DNA of 64,000 bases from Pseudosulfitobacter pseudonitzschiae (GTDB lineage: Bacteria > Pseudomonadota > Alphaproteobacteria > Rhodobacterales > Rhodobacteraceae). A program made the position numbers and the translations under genes. Numbering within the stretch: position 1 is the first letter of the stretch; the number at the start of each line of letters is the position of its first letter. Below are positions 34,647 through 43,761 of this stretch, piece after piece. The stretch covers positions 558,001 to 622,000 of the forward strand of contig NZ_FQVP01000003.1 of assembly GCF_900129395.1 (NCBI RefSeq), given 5' to 3'. The notes below the pieces were generated by a model. That model saw nothing but the letters and a program-made list of their open reading frames with translations. It searched no databases and was not told the origin of the DNA.

Positions 34647-35949
34647 ACTTCAAATCGCAGGCCTGTTCATCGGCGCCCTGTTTTTTCTGATCCTCATGCG
34701 TGTTCCGATCGGCGTGTCGCTGATCGCCGTATCCTTCGCGGGGCTTTGGTCGATGTTCAACTGGAACATCGCATGGGGTTCGCTGGGCATCGTGCCCTAT
34801 AACTTTGCCAACAGCTGGGTGCTCAGCTCGATCCCCGCGTTCCTGCTGATGGGGTTCATCTGCTACCACACCAAGCTGACCCAAGGGCTGTTCAGCGCGG
34901 CGCAGATCTGGCTGTCGGGGCTGCCCGGCGGGCTGGCCATCGCTTCGGTCTTTGGCTGCGCGGGCTTTGCGGCGGTCACCGGCTCGTCCGTGGCCTGTTC
35001 GGCGGCCATGGGCAAGATCGCTGTGCCCGAGATGATCCGCCATCGCTACAGCGCCGAACTGGCCACAGGTACGGTTGCAGCGGCAGGCACCATCGGCGCG
35101 CTGATCCCACCGTCGATCCTGATGATCCTCTACGGCATCATCTCGCGTCAGTCGGTCAGCCAGCTTTTCCTGGGCGGGCTGGTGGTGGGGGTCATCACGC
35201 TGATCGCCTATGTCCTGCTGATCGTGGTGCGGGTCAAACTGAACCCCGACCTGGCCCCGCCGGTCCACACCCAGGCCACCCGCACCGAAAAGTTCCGCGC
35301 GCTGGGCCAGACTTGGCCGGTGTTGCTGATCGTGATCGGCGTCTTTGCCGGGCTCTTTGGCGGCGTCTTCACCCCGACCGAAGCCGGTGCCATCGGTGCC
35401 ACGCTGTCCACGCTGGTGGCGCTGGTCTATCGCACGCTGACGCTGAGGGCGCTGCGCATGGCGATTGTCGAAACCATCACCACAACCGCGGCCCTGCTGA
35501 TCATCGCCGTCGGGGCCAGCCTGCTGACCCGCTTTCTGGCGCTGTCGGGCATCGGTGACGCGCTGTCGTCGTCGATCCTGTCGTTCGGCGTGTCGCCGGT
35601 GCTGATCATGATAGGCATCGTGATCGTCTACCTGCTGCTGGGCATGATGCTGGAACCCGTGGGGGCGATGCTGCTGACCTTGCCCGTCGTGCTGCCGCTG
35701 GTGGACGAAACCGGCTTTAGCCTGCTGTGGTTCGGCGTGGTACTGGTCAAGCTGCTGGAAATCGGGATGATCACCCCGCCGATGGGGATGAACGTGTTCG
35801 TGATCAAAGGCGTGGTGGGCAACATCGCCTCGCTGTCCACGGTGTTCAAAGGCGTGTTCTGGTTCGTCATCATCGATCTGCTGATCGTGGCGGCGCTGAT
35901 CGCCTATCCCGACATTGTCCTGTTCCTGCCGGAGATGTTTGCCAAATAA
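34639..35949 (+). CDS. TRAP transporter large permease subunit (DctM family), third system
   Basis: 436-aa polytopic transport subunit with GTIGALIPPSILMILYG, GGVFTPTEAGAIGA and GMITPPMGMNVFVIK. Last gene of the dctP-dctQ-dctM operon, followed by a terminator. Confidence 0.93.
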   Translation: MSELQIAGLFIGALFFLILMRVPIGVSLIAVSFAGLWSMFNWNIAWGSLGIVPYNFANSWVLSSIPAFLLMGFICYHTKLTQGLFSAAQIWLSGLPGGLAIASVFGCAGFAAVTGSSVACSAAMGKIAVPEMIRHRYSAELATGTVAAAGTIGALIPPSILMILYGIISRQSVSQLFLGGLVVGVITLIAYVLLIVVRVKLNPDLAPPVHTQATRTEKFRALGQTWPVLLIVIGVFAGLFGGVFTPTEAGAIGATLSTLVALVYRTLTLRALRMAIVETITTTAALLIIAVGASLLTRFLALSGIGDALSSSILSFGVSPVLIMIGIVIVYLLLGMMLEPVGAMLLTLPVVLPLVDETGFSLLWFGVVLVKLLEIGMITPPMGMNVFVIKGVVGNIASLSTVFKGVFWFVIIDLLIVAALIAYPDIVLFLPEMFAK

Positions 35950-35973
35950 AACGCGGACCATCGGCTCGTGAAT

Positions 35974-36004
35974 AAAAGGCGGTTGCTTCATGCAGCCGCC
36001 TTTT
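35974..36004 (+). terminator. Intrinsic terminator after the third TRAP operon
   Basis: A 13-bp stem running from AAAAGGCGG to CCGCCTTTT (one G-T pair) with a 5-base loop. The run of Ts is part of the right arm. It lies 24 bp after the dctM stop. Confidence 0.8.
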
Positions 36005-36066
36005 GTGTGCGTGCCGGGGCATTTGTACCAATTTTGCCGCATTCGGACTGCCACCGATACGTGAAC

Positions 36067-36091
36067 AATATCCCAATCGGCAGAGGATATT
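36067..36091. promoter_or_regulatory. Candidate operator AATATCC-N11-GGATATT
   Basis: A perfect 7-bp inverted repeat with an 11-bp spacer, about 230 bp upstream of the first pilin gene. The symmetric arms at about two-turn centre spacing suit a dimeric regulator. No regulator gene is adjacent. Confidence 0.3.
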
Positions 36092-36319
36092 TACCGGTTC
36101 TGCCTCAATTTCAGGATTATTTCGCCACCTGCGCAACCTGAGGGAGATTGCGGGGGTGCTGCCAAACTCCTTGTTTTTATGATCCGTTGCACGGTCAAGC
36201 TTCGGCACATTTCCCCCCGAGCGTCCAAGTCTTGCCTCAAAGTTTATCGAAATAGAAACAGTCGCCCGATCCGGTCCAACCGGCAGATCCGGGCTGTTAA
36301 CAAGTAGGAAGATGTTAAA

Positions 36320-36814
36320 ATGAACTACACTACCCCTAAAGTGGCGGCCCTGATGGGCGCCATGTTGGCCGTCGCAGTGCCCGCCCATGCAGCAGACACT
36401 GTGACGTCCAACCTCGGCGTGTCGGCGGTCGTTCTCGACACCTGCACATTGAACGCGGCCACGGCGCTGTCCTTTGCCAGCATCGACAACAGCGCCCCAA
36501 CCTCCCAGGCGGTTCCCGGCTCGCTGGCCGTCGTCTGCACTTCGACACGCAGCGGCATCTCGGTCTCGCTGGGGGCCGGTGAAAACGCCAGTGGCGGCAC
36601 CCGCCGGATGATCAGCACCGACGGCAACTATCTGCCCTATTCGGTCTATGCGGACGCAGGCCATTCCAGCGCCGTCGCCGCCGCCGAGAACATCTATTCG
36701 GGCGATGTGACCGCAGCGATCCCGCTGGTGATCCCCGTCTATGGCCAGATCCCCGCAGGCAGCTACAACGCCGGTCTGTATTCCGACACCATTCTTGTCA
36801 CTCTGACATACTGA
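36320..36814 (+). CDS. Spore coat U-domain pilin (CsuA/B-like major subunit)
   Basis: 164 aa: Sec signal (cleavage after AHA), then one SCPU domain with a disulfide-type Cys pair (LDTCTLNAA and VVCTSTRS). It ends in IPAGSYNAGLYSDTILVTLTY, the alternating terminal strand typical of archaic chaperone-usher subunits. Probably the main rod subunit of a Csu-type adhesive pilus. First gene of a four-gene operon; the chaperone gene follows 14 bp later. Confidence 0.88.
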   Translation: MNYTTPKVAALMGAMLAVAVPAHAADTVTSNLGVSAVVLDTCTLNAATALSFASIDNSAPTSQAVPGSLAVVCTSTRSGISVSLGAGENASGGTRRMISTDGNYLPYSVYADAGHSSAVAAAENIYSGDVTAAIPLVIPVYGQIPAGSYNAGLYSDTILVTLTY

Positions 36815-36828
36815 GGAAAGGACAGGAT

Positions 36829-37281
36829 ATGAAACAGTCGAGCATCAAGACCAAAGCCCTGCGGTCCATCGGTTTCGGCGCGGCATTGCTGTCGCTGACC
36901 CCGCTGGCCGCGCCCGCGGCCCTTGCCGAAAGCCTGTCGGTCTCGCCAACGCGTATGGAAGTGCCCGCATCGAACCAGACCACCCTGACGCTGAAAGCAG
37001 ACGGCAAGGAAGCCTCGGTTCTGCAATTGCGCGTGATGGAATGGAAAGAGGGCCAGGACCCCAGCAAAATGAAGGCCACACGCGATGTGGTCATCAGCCC
37101 GCCCGCAGCCCGTCTGAACCCGCGCGAGGAACTGACCGTACGCGTCGTGCGCACCAAGAAACGCGCCGTGCGCGGCAGGGAATGTTACCGCGTTCTGGTC
37201 GACCGCCTGCCCGGCAAGGAGCAAAGCGGACAGGCTGTGAAATTGCAGGTCCGGCATTCCGTCCCGCTGTGTTTCAGCTAA
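36829..37281 (+). CDS. Single-domain pilus chaperone (CsuC/PapD-like N-terminal domain only)
   Basis: 150 aa with a signal peptide ending at about AALA-ES. The mature part matches only the first immunoglobulin domain of periplasmic pilus chaperones: SVSPTRMEVPA (R42 where the subunit-binding Arg sits), ISPPAARLNPREELTVRVVR, then YRVLVDRLP and the last strand KLQVRHSVPL. A normal chaperone has about 240 residues with a second domain; here a stop follows the last strand of domain one, and no domain-two coding appears in the 73 bp before the usher gene. Cysteines 119 and 148 might bond. Either a minimal chaperone or a truncated gene. Confidence 0.82.
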   Translation: MKQSSIKTKALRSIGFGAALLSLTPLAAPAALAESLSVSPTRMEVPASNQTTLTLKADGKEASVLQLRVMEWKEGQDPSKMKATRDVVISPPAARLNPREELTVRVVRTKKRAVRGRECYRVLVDRLPGKEQSGQAVKLQVRHSVPLCFS

Positions 37282-37354
37282 GCCCGACCTGACGACACGA
37301 CCTTTCGCAAATCAGAGCCGTCAAGGCCACACAGGCAATCGGGACTTTCATGTC

Positions 37355-39790
37355 ATGGCGCACAAACGCCTTACACTCGCACTGTTGATGGGCGGGCTTT
37401 GCGGACCTGTGTTCGCAATGCCCGAAACCATCGACGGCTATGAACCCTCCACCGAGGTGACACAGGCGACATCTGTTGATGTCACGGCTGTCATCTCGGA
37501 CGGGTTCTCGGATCTGGGGCAGGACACACCGTTGTTCCTGTTTGTGCTGATCAATGGCCGCGAGATTGGCATGGTCGCCGAGTTTCTGGCCCACCCCGCC
37601 GAAAACCGCCTGTCCTCGACCCGCAGCGAACTGGAAGAGATCGGAATCAAGGCACCGCCGGGGCTGGGCGCCACCGTCTATCTCGACAGTATTCCGGGGC
37701 TCAGCTTCAACTACGACGCCACCGCGCAAAAGATATATATCGAAGCGCCTTTCCAGGTGCTGGAACCGCGCGTGATTTCCGCCGCCAGCACGCCGGCCTT
37801 TGAAACTCCCGACCGATCCTCCGGCGCTGTGCTGAACTACAACGTCGCCGCAGACTTCAGCGCCACGGGCGACCTTTCGGGGCTGGACATGAACAACGTC
37901 AGCGCTGCCCTGGACGCCCGCGTTTTCTCGCCCTGGGTTACGCTGAACACCACCGGTCTCTATCGCTTTGCAGGCGCCTCTGCCGACGACCGCAAATTCC
38001 TGCGCTTCGAGACCAACTTCGAGGTGGTCGATACCAAGCGCGCGTTGACCTATACCTTTGGTGATGTGACCACCTCGGGCCTGCAATGGAGCCGCCCGAT
38101 CCGCATGGGCGGCTTTCAGGTACGCCGCGATTTCGGCCTGCGCAGCGATCTGGTCAAGGACCAGCTTCTGACCTTCGCAGGCGCTGCCGCCGTGCCTTCG
38201 ACGGTTGATGTATTCATCGACAACAACCGCGCCTATTCCACCAATGTCGACAGCGGACCCTTCCGCATCGAGGATCTGCCGCTGCACACCGGGGCGGGGG
38301 ACGCGACCATCGTCGTGCGCGACGAACAGGGCCGCGAGGAACGCCGCCGCGTGTCTTTCTTCACCGCGCGCAACCTGATCAAACCGGGCATGGCGGACTA
38401 TGCGCTCGAAGTGGGCTTTGCCCGCGAGGATTACGGCACCGCGAACAACAGCTACGGAGATGACCTGATCGTCTCGGGCAGCCTGCGCTATGGCTGGTCC
38501 GAGAAAGTGACGCTCGAAGGCCATTTCGAGACCACATCCGACCTGACCCTGCTGGGGCTTGGCGCGAATTTCGTGCCGTTCTCGCTGGGCGAAGTGTCGA
38601 TGACCGCAGGGGCCAGCCAGTTCAACGACGTAACCGCCGGGTTTTTCCATGCCACCGTGCGCACCACCGTTGCAGGCGTGGACCTGAATGCCTCGACCAT
38701 GCGCTCGCAGGACGGCTTTGCCGATCTGGCCTCGGTCACCGGCCTCGACCTGATCGCGGCGGGCGGCAATTCGCTGCTGGAAACGCCCCGCGCGCTGGAT
38801 GTGGTCAGCCTGTCGGTGCCGCTGGCGCGCGCGGGCTCGAAACTGGGCATCAACTATGTCCATTCCGAACGCGCCACGTCGACCGACCGCATCGTGTCCC
38901 TGTCGGTTGGTCACAGCCTGAAAGGCGGGCGCGGATCGCTCAGCGTGACCGGATCGCGCAATTTCGACACGGATGACAAGAAATTCGCGTTGAACCTGTC
39001 GATGCCGCTGGGCAACCGCACCCACCTGCGGTCGGGGGCCGGCCGTGACGAGACCGGCGCACAAACCGCCAGCCTTTATGTGGCCAAACCGCTGGGCGAG
39101 GACGTGGGCGACATCGGCTATGCTGCACAGCTTGAAAAACAGGGCAGCACCTTCCTTGCAGGCGCGCGCGGCGATTATCGTGGCCGCTATGGCAAGGTCG
39201 GGGGCGACATCAAGTTCTCCGACGACACCACCTATATCCGTGGTGACGCCGAAGGGTCGATCGTCTACACTGGCGGGCGCATCGCGGCGGGCAACACGGT
39301 CACCGACGGCTTTGCCATCGTTGACGTGGGTGTGGCGGATGTGCCGGTCTATCTGCAGAACCGCCCCATCGCGCGCACCAATGGCAAGGGCGTGGCCGTC
39401 ATCACCGGCGCCGCCTCGCACCAGCGCAGCCGGGTGTCGATCAACGTCAACGATTTGCCCACCGACGCCACCGTCGGGGTCACGGCGGTCGACATCATAC
39501 CGGGACGCAATTCCGGCGAGCTGGTCCGCTTTGACGGCAACGACGCACCCTCTGTGCTGGCCGTGCTGCGTGATGCGAATGGTACGGTCCTGCCCACGGG
39601 CGCAGCCGCCTTCCTGAACGGGTCCGAGGATGAATTCATCGTGGGCTATGACGGTGTCGTCTGGCTGGAAGGGGTCAAACGCAACAATACGGTCAAGGTC
39701 CGCCACCAGGGGCAGACCTGCACCGCCCGGTTCTCCTATCAAAAGACCGCCGCCATGCAGGACATGATCGACCCGGTGACCTGCAAATGA
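37355..39790 (+). CDS. Outer membrane usher (CsuD/FimD family)
   Basis: 811 aa, normal for archaic ushers. The signal peptide ends near VFAMPE, and an N-terminal periplasmic domain follows. The barrel region has alternating strands with the plug-type segment VPSTVDVFIDNNRAYSTNV, FRIEDLPLHTGAGDATIVVRD and FGLRSDLVKD. C-terminal domains include PVYLQNRPIARTNGKGVAV. It forms the outer membrane pore for subunit assembly. The stop overlaps the tip subunit gene (ATGA). Confidence 0.9.
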   Translation: MAHKRLTLALLMGGLCGPVFAMPETIDGYEPSTEVTQATSVDVTAVISDGFSDLGQDTPLFLFVLINGREIGMVAEFLAHPAENRLSSTRSELEEIGIKAPPGLGATVYLDSIPGLSFNYDATAQKIYIEAPFQVLEPRVISAASTPAFETPDRSSGAVLNYNVAADFSATGDLSGLDMNNVSAALDARVFSPWVTLNTTGLYRFAGASADDRKFLRFETNFEVVDTKRALTYTFGDVTTSGLQWSRPIRMGGFQVRRDFGLRSDLVKDQLLTFAGAAAVPSTVDVFIDNNRAYSTNVDSGPFRIEDLPLHTGAGDATIVVRDEQGREERRRVSFFTARNLIKPGMADYALEVGFAREDYGTANNSYGDDLIVSGSLRYGWSEKVTLEGHFETTSDLTLLGLGANFVPFSLGEVSMTAGASQFNDVTAGFFHATVRTTVAGVDLNASTMRSQDGFADLASVTGLDLIAAGGNSLLETPRALDVVSLSVPLARAGSKLGINYVHSERATSTDRIVSLSVGHSLKGGRGSLSVTGSRNFDTDDKKFALNLSMPLGNRTHLRSGAGRDETGAQTASLYVAKPLGEDVGDIGYAAQLEKQGSTFLAGARGDYRGRYGKVGGDIKFSDDTTYIRGDAEGSIVYTGGRIAAGNTVTDGFAIVDVGVADVPVYLQNRPIARTNGKGVAVITGAASHQRSRVSINVNDLPTDATVGVTAVDIIPGRNSGELVRFDGNDAPSVLAVLRDANGTVLPTGAAAFLNGSEDEFIVGYDGVVWLEGVKRNNTVKVRHQGQTCTARFSYQKTAAMQDMIDPVTCK

Positions 39791-40713
39791 CCCGCTTTTT
39801 GCCCCTATGCGCGGCCCTGCTGCTGGCCTGCATGGTGATGGCCCCACGCGCGGCACAGGCGGCGTGCACGGCTTCGGTCAGCAACATCAACTTCGGTTCC
39901 ATCTCGGTGCGCAGCGGGGCCACCAACCGCACCTCGGGAACGATCACGGTCGAGTGCCGGGGAGAGCTGGCCGATGTGGTCGGCGTATGTCTCAGCTTTG
40001 GTGCAGGGCAGGGCGGTGCCAGCAGCGGCAACAACCCCCGCTATATGCGCGGCGTCTCCGGCGAGATCCTGTCCTACCAGCTGCGCCCGCTGGGCTACGG
40101 CGAAGGCTTTGGCGTGCTCGAACAGATCTACGTGCCGGTGGTGATGGTCCTGGGCTCGGGCAGCGCCCAGGTGCCGGTCTATGCCGACGTCACCAGCCGC
40201 AGCGTGTCGGTGGGCAGCGGCAGCTACAGCTCGACCTTTTCGGGCAGCGCCGACATCTCGATGAAATACGGCCTGATCGCCTGCGACCTGCCGGGCAAGG
40301 CCGCGACGGTCCCCCCCTTCACTGTCAGCGCCCAGGTGGTGCCCAGCTGCGAACTGGTGGTGTCGCCGCTGGCCTTCGGCATCATCTCCAGCAGCATCCA
40401 GCAGCCCAAGGATGCATCGTCGTCGATCACCGTGCGCTGCACGTCCGACACCAATTACACGGTGTCGCTGGGCGCCGGCCAAAGCGGCGAAACCGCCAAC
40501 CGCATCCTGCGCAACGGCACCGAAACACTGTCTTACGGACTGTACCGCGACGCAGGCCGCTCGGCCCCCTGGGGCGACACTGCCAGCACCCGCGCCGTGG
40601 GCTACGGCACCGGCACCGACAATGTGTTCACCGTCTACGGCCGCATTCCCGCAGGTCAGAACGCCTATGTGGGGGTCTACACGGACAATGTGGTGGTGAC
40701 GGTGAATTATTGA
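39787..40713 (+). CDS. Two-domain spore coat U protein (CsuE-like tip subunit)
   Basis: 308 aa with a signal peptide and two SCPU domains in tandem (about 25-165 and 172-308). Each has a Cys pair (AACTAS and VECRG; PSCELV and VRCTSD). The C-terminal domain ends IPAGQNAYVGVYTDNVVVTVNY, like the rod subunit. This two-domain form is the tip adhesin type of Csu pili. It completes a pilin-chaperone-usher-tip operon that lacks a CsuB-like gene. Confidence 0.88.
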   Translation: MTRFLPLCAALLLACMVMAPRAAQAACTASVSNINFGSISVRSGATNRTSGTITVECRGELADVVGVCLSFGAGQGGASSGNNPRYMRGVSGEILSYQLRPLGYGEGFGVLEQIYVPVVMVLGSGSAQVPVYADVTSRSVSVGSGSYSSTFSGSADISMKYGLIACDLPGKAATVPPFTVSAQVVPSCELVVSPLAFGIISSSIQQPKDASSSITVRCTSDTNYTVSLGAGQSGETANRILRNGTETLSYGLYRDAGRSAPWGDTASTRAVGYGTGTDNVFTVYGRIPAGQNAYVGVYTDNVVVTVNY

Positions 40714-40861
40714 GGGGACAGAGCAGGGCGCCAAAGAGTCGACCAGCAAGTTAAACAAACGCAATAATCAGGCGGCGCTTTACCTCCAGAGCACTTTTGG
40801 GTTTAACCTTGGCACTTAGCCCGAAATCGGTGGCGAAAACTCGTTTTAGGGATAGTCAAGC

Positions 40862-41281
40862 ATGAATAAGCAGTTTCCGCTGTCCGAACTAAGCAGAACG
40901 CGTATTAAACGTGGAAACGTAATCTCGCTCGTGTTCATTTTGTTGACGATTGCACTTGCATACGCGACCAGTAACACTTTGATTGCGATAGGTACTTTGT
41001 ATTTTCTTGCGAAAATACTATTGCGGTTTGCGATATTGAGAAATTCCGGAGCATTCTTGCAAGTATCCCACGAGGGTTTGACGATATGTTGGGTTCGTAA
41101 ACTATTCCTTCCGTGGGAAATGATAGTCGAGGTGGTTGACTCATCAAAAGACGTGATTTCTATTAGATACCGGACTTCCGCTGGAAAAAAATTGGTCGAA
41201 GAAAGACTTCTCAAACGACGAATTGACGCTGATCACGCAGAACTTATCGGCCTGTTGAGGAAAAATTTAGCTAACAAATAG
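40862..41281 (+). CDS. Low-GC two-helix membrane protein, possible PH-like domain
   Basis: 139 aa. Two adjacent hydrophobic helices (about 20-58) are followed by a basic soluble domain, VSHEGLTICWVRKLFLPWEMIVEV and onward, with beta-rich spacing seen in bacterial PH-type membrane proteins (STM3941-like). The coding sequence is visibly AT-rich and uses codons unlike its neighbours, suggesting recent acquisition. It stands alone between the pilus operon and phnM. The function is not recognised. Confidence 0.6.
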   Translation: MNKQFPLSELSRTRIKRGNVISLVFILLTIALAYATSNTLIAIGTLYFLAKILLRFAILRNSGAFLQVSHEGLTICWVRKLFLPWEMIVEVVDSSKDVISIRYRTSAGKKLVEERLLKRRIDADHAELIGLLRKNLANK

Positions 41282-41333
41282 ATTCCCGTGCCAGCCCCCG
41301 GGGCACACCGTCAAACCCCCGCCAGCTCCCCCC

Positions 41334-42479
41334 TCAGGCCACCCGCCGTCCTTCTGACCACACGGCCTGTACCAATGGTGCGCCTTCCAGCAGGCCAAAG
41401 CGGATCAGGTCGGCCCGTTTGCCCACCGCAATTTCGCCCCGGTCCGACAATCCGACAGACCGCGCGGGTGTCGCTGTCACCGTGGCAATTGCGCGGGCCA
41501 TGTCATCCCACACATCCGCCAGTTGCACCGCCGCCTGCAACAGCGCCGCAGGGACGTAATCCGACGACAGGATGTCCAGCAACCCCGCCTGTGCCAGTTC
41601 GTGCGCGGCCACGTTGCCCGAATGCGACCCGCCGCGCACCAGGTTGGGCGCGCCCATGATGTTGGCAATGCCCACCGCGCGGCAGGCCTGCGCCGCCTCG
41701 ACCGTGGTGGGGAATTCCGCAACCGCAACACCGTGCGCATGGCTGGCCGCCACCTGATCCGCCGTGGTGTCGTCATGGCTGGCCAGCGTTGCGCCATAAC
41801 GCGCCGCCGCCGCGACCGCCGCCGCCTCGTGTTTCGCGCCCAGCTGCGCCTGAAGCCCGTAGAGGAACTCGACATATTCGGCAAAACCCTCGGCCTGCAT
41901 ATTGTGCTTGCCGCGCACATAGGTCTCGAATTTCGACACGTCGCGGAACTGCCGCTGGCCAGGCGTGTGGTCCATCAACGACACGATCCCCACCTTGTCG
42001 TCCGCCCCGAACTCGCCCAGTTCCTCCTCCAAAGTCTCCGAGCAGATCTCGGCACGCAGGTGGATATGGTGGCTGATCTTCAGCGCGCCCCGGTTGCGCA
42101 TGTCCAGAATCTCATCCGCCATCTGGCGCGCGTATTTGCCATAGCGTTTGTGATCCCCCGACAGGATCGACCCCACGCGGATGGCGTCAAAGACGGTTGT
42201 GATCCCGGTGCCCGCCAGTTCGCGGTCGTGGGCCAGGATGGCGGCACGGTGCGGCCAGTCGACCTTGGGGCGCGGCACCATGTGGCGTTCCAGATTGTCG
42301 GTGTGCAACTCGATCAGCCCGGGGGCCACAAAATCCCCCTCGCAATCCTGCGCCGCCGCAACGCCGGTCCCGCCCGAGGCCACATCGGCAATCTTGCCAT
42401 CCCGCAGCACCACGGTGCCGGTGATCACATCGTCGGGCAGCACCACACGGGCGTTGGTCAATACGGTCTCTTGGGTCAT
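41334..42479 (-). CDS. phnM: PhnM, alkylphosphonate triphosphate diphosphohydrolase
   Basis: Amidohydrolase-fold enzyme that removes pyrophosphate from the ribose alkylphosphonate triphosphate intermediate of the C-P lyase pathway. 381 aa with the metal motif APGLIELHTDNLERH and later ISHHIHLRAEI, SLMDHTPGQRQ and TLASHDDTT. The stretch LSSDYVPAALLQAAV is typical of PhnM. Last gene of the phnGHIJKLNM unit; ATGA-type overlap with phnN. Confidence 0.95.
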   Translation of the reverse strand: MTQETVLTNARVVLPDDVITGTVVLRDGKIADVASGGTGVAAAQDCEGDFVAPGLIELHTDNLERHMVPRPKVDWPHRAAILAHDRELAGTGITTVFDAIRVGSILSGDHKRYGKYARQMADEILDMRNRGALKISHHIHLRAEICSETLEEELGEFGADDKVGIVSLMDHTPGQRQFRDVSKFETYVRGKHNMQAEGFAEYVEFLYGLQAQLGAKHEAAAVAAAARYGATLASHDDTTADQVAASHAHGVAVAEFPTTVEAAQACRAVGIANIMGAPNLVRGGSHSGNVAAHELAQAGLLDILSSDYVPAALLQAAVQLADVWDDMARAIATVTATPARSVGLSDRGEIAVGKRADLIRFGLLEGAPLVQAVWSEGRRVA

Positions 42480-43030
42480 GTCAGTGTCACGTCTTTCTGT
42501 GGGTAAAGGGCCGCCAGCGCCCGCCGTACGGTGTCGGCGATCGGGCCGGAATTGTCGATATGGATTGCGGCGATGCCACCGGGCAGGGCAAAGCCCGCGC
42601 GCGCCAGCCGTGCGTCGATCTCGGCGCCCGCCTCGCGCCCCCGCGCCATCAGGCGGGCACGCAGCACGGCGGGGCTGGCGGTCAGCAACAGCACCGGCAT
42701 CGCCCCGAACCGCGCCTGCGCGGCTGGCAGCACCGAACGCGACAGGTTCACCAGCAGGTCACGGCCCTGCTTCAACTCCCTGTCCACGGTGGCCGGAATA
42801 CCATAGCGCAGCCCGTGCGCCTGCCAGCTCAGCGCAAATTCGCCCGCCGCCTGCATGCCCATGAACATCGGCACGCTCACCGCGTCAAAGTCCTCGCCGC
42901 CCGCGTCCGCCGCGCGGGTGATCACGCGGCGCACCAGCGACAGTTGCGGCGCCGCATCGACCAGCGCCTGCATCACCGTGTCCTTGCCGACACCCGAGGG
43001 GCCGACCACGGCAATCATCCGCCCGCTCAT
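42476..43030 (-). CDS. phnN: PhnN, ribose 1,5-bisphosphate phosphokinase
   Basis: 184-aa P-loop kinase related to guanylate kinase (Walker [10 protein letters not shown]). It converts ribose 1,5-bisphosphate from the C-P lyase pathway to PRPP. The family segment [18 protein letters not shown] is seen. It overlaps phnL and phnM by 4 bases each. Confidence 0.93.
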   Translation of the reverse strand: MSGRMIAVVGPSGVGKDTVMQALVDAAPQLSLVRRVITRAADAGGEDFDAVSVPMFMGMQAAGEFALSWQAHGLRYGIPATVDRELKQGRDLLVNLSRSVLPAAQARFGAMPVLLLTASPAVLRARLMARGREAGAEIDARLARAGFALPGGIAAIHIDNSGPIADTVRRALAALYPQKDVTLT

Positions 43031-43710
43031 GCCGATGACCTGGGGGTAAAGGCCGCCGCATCAATCACCCGATCACAGACACGGTCCCGCGCGGCCTCGT
43101 CGTGGAAAATGCCGACAATTGCCGCCCCCCGCGCCTTGGCGTCCTCGATCAGCGTCAGCACGACCTCGCGGTTGGTGGCGTCCAGACTGGCCGTGGGCTC
43201 GTCCAGCAACAGCGCTGGATAGTCATAGGCAAAGCCGCGCGCGATGTTCACCCGTTGCTGTTCGCCACCCGAAAACGTCGTCGGGCTCAGCCCCCACAGC
43301 CGTTCGGGAATGTTCAGCCGCGCCAGCAGGTCGCGCGCGCGGGCCTGTGCTGCGTCAAGCGCGTGGCCCGTGCGCAACAGCGGCTCGGCCACCACGTCCA
43401 GCGTCGACACACGCGGCACCACCCGCAGGAACTGGCTGACATAGCCCAATGTTTCGCGCCGCAGTCCCAGTATCTCGCGCGGTTCCGCCGTGGCCACGTC
43501 CACACCGCCAATGCGGATATGCCCCGAGGCGGCCAGGTAGTTGCCATAGAGCATCCGCATCAGCGTGGATTTTCCCGCCCCCGATGCTCCGATCAGCCCC
43601 ACACATTCGCCCGCCGCCACGTCAAAGGCAGCCCCCTCCATCACCGGAATGACCGTGCCGCCCTGATTGTGCAGGGTAAAGGACTTGGACAGGTTCTCAA
43701 CTTGGATCAT
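43027..43710 (-). CDS. phnL: PhnL, ABC-type ATPase of the C-P lyase complex
   Basis: 227 aa with Walker [10 protein letters not shown], the signature [14 protein letters not shown] and Walker [12 protein letters not shown]. PhnL is not a transporter subunit; it works with PhnK at the C-P lyase core complex. It lies 51 bp after phnK, the only larger gap on this side of phnJ. Confidence 0.94.
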   Translation of the reverse strand: MIQVENLSKSFTLHNQGGTVIPVMEGAAFDVAAGECVGLIGASGAGKSTLMRMLYGNYLAASGHIRIGGVDVATAEPREILGLRRETLGYVSQFLRVVPRVSTLDVVAEPLLRTGHALDAAQARARDLLARLNIPERLWGLSPTTFSGGEQQRVNIARGFAYDYPALLLDEPTASLDATNREVVLTLIEDAKARGAAIVGIFHDEAARDRVCDRVIDAAAFTPRSSA

Positions 43711-43761
43711 CTTTTTAACCTACTGTTAATAAATGGAAAAGATTTCACTGTGAAACCTGCC

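Larger units (their letters stand above)
35950..36319. other. 370-bp region: terminator and pilus-operon promoter area
   Basis: Begins with the TRAP operon terminator (35974-36004). The remaining 315 bp is the only candidate promoter region of the pilus operon. It contains a 7-bp inverted repeat at 36067-36091 (separate entry). No gene recognised. Confidence 0.5.

Noticed and set aside
37274-39856. Long open frame (860 codons) antisense to the usher gene
   Set aside because: It mirrors the usher codons, is rich in Gly, Arg and His with no domain, and has no ribosome site. High third-position GC creates such antisense frames.
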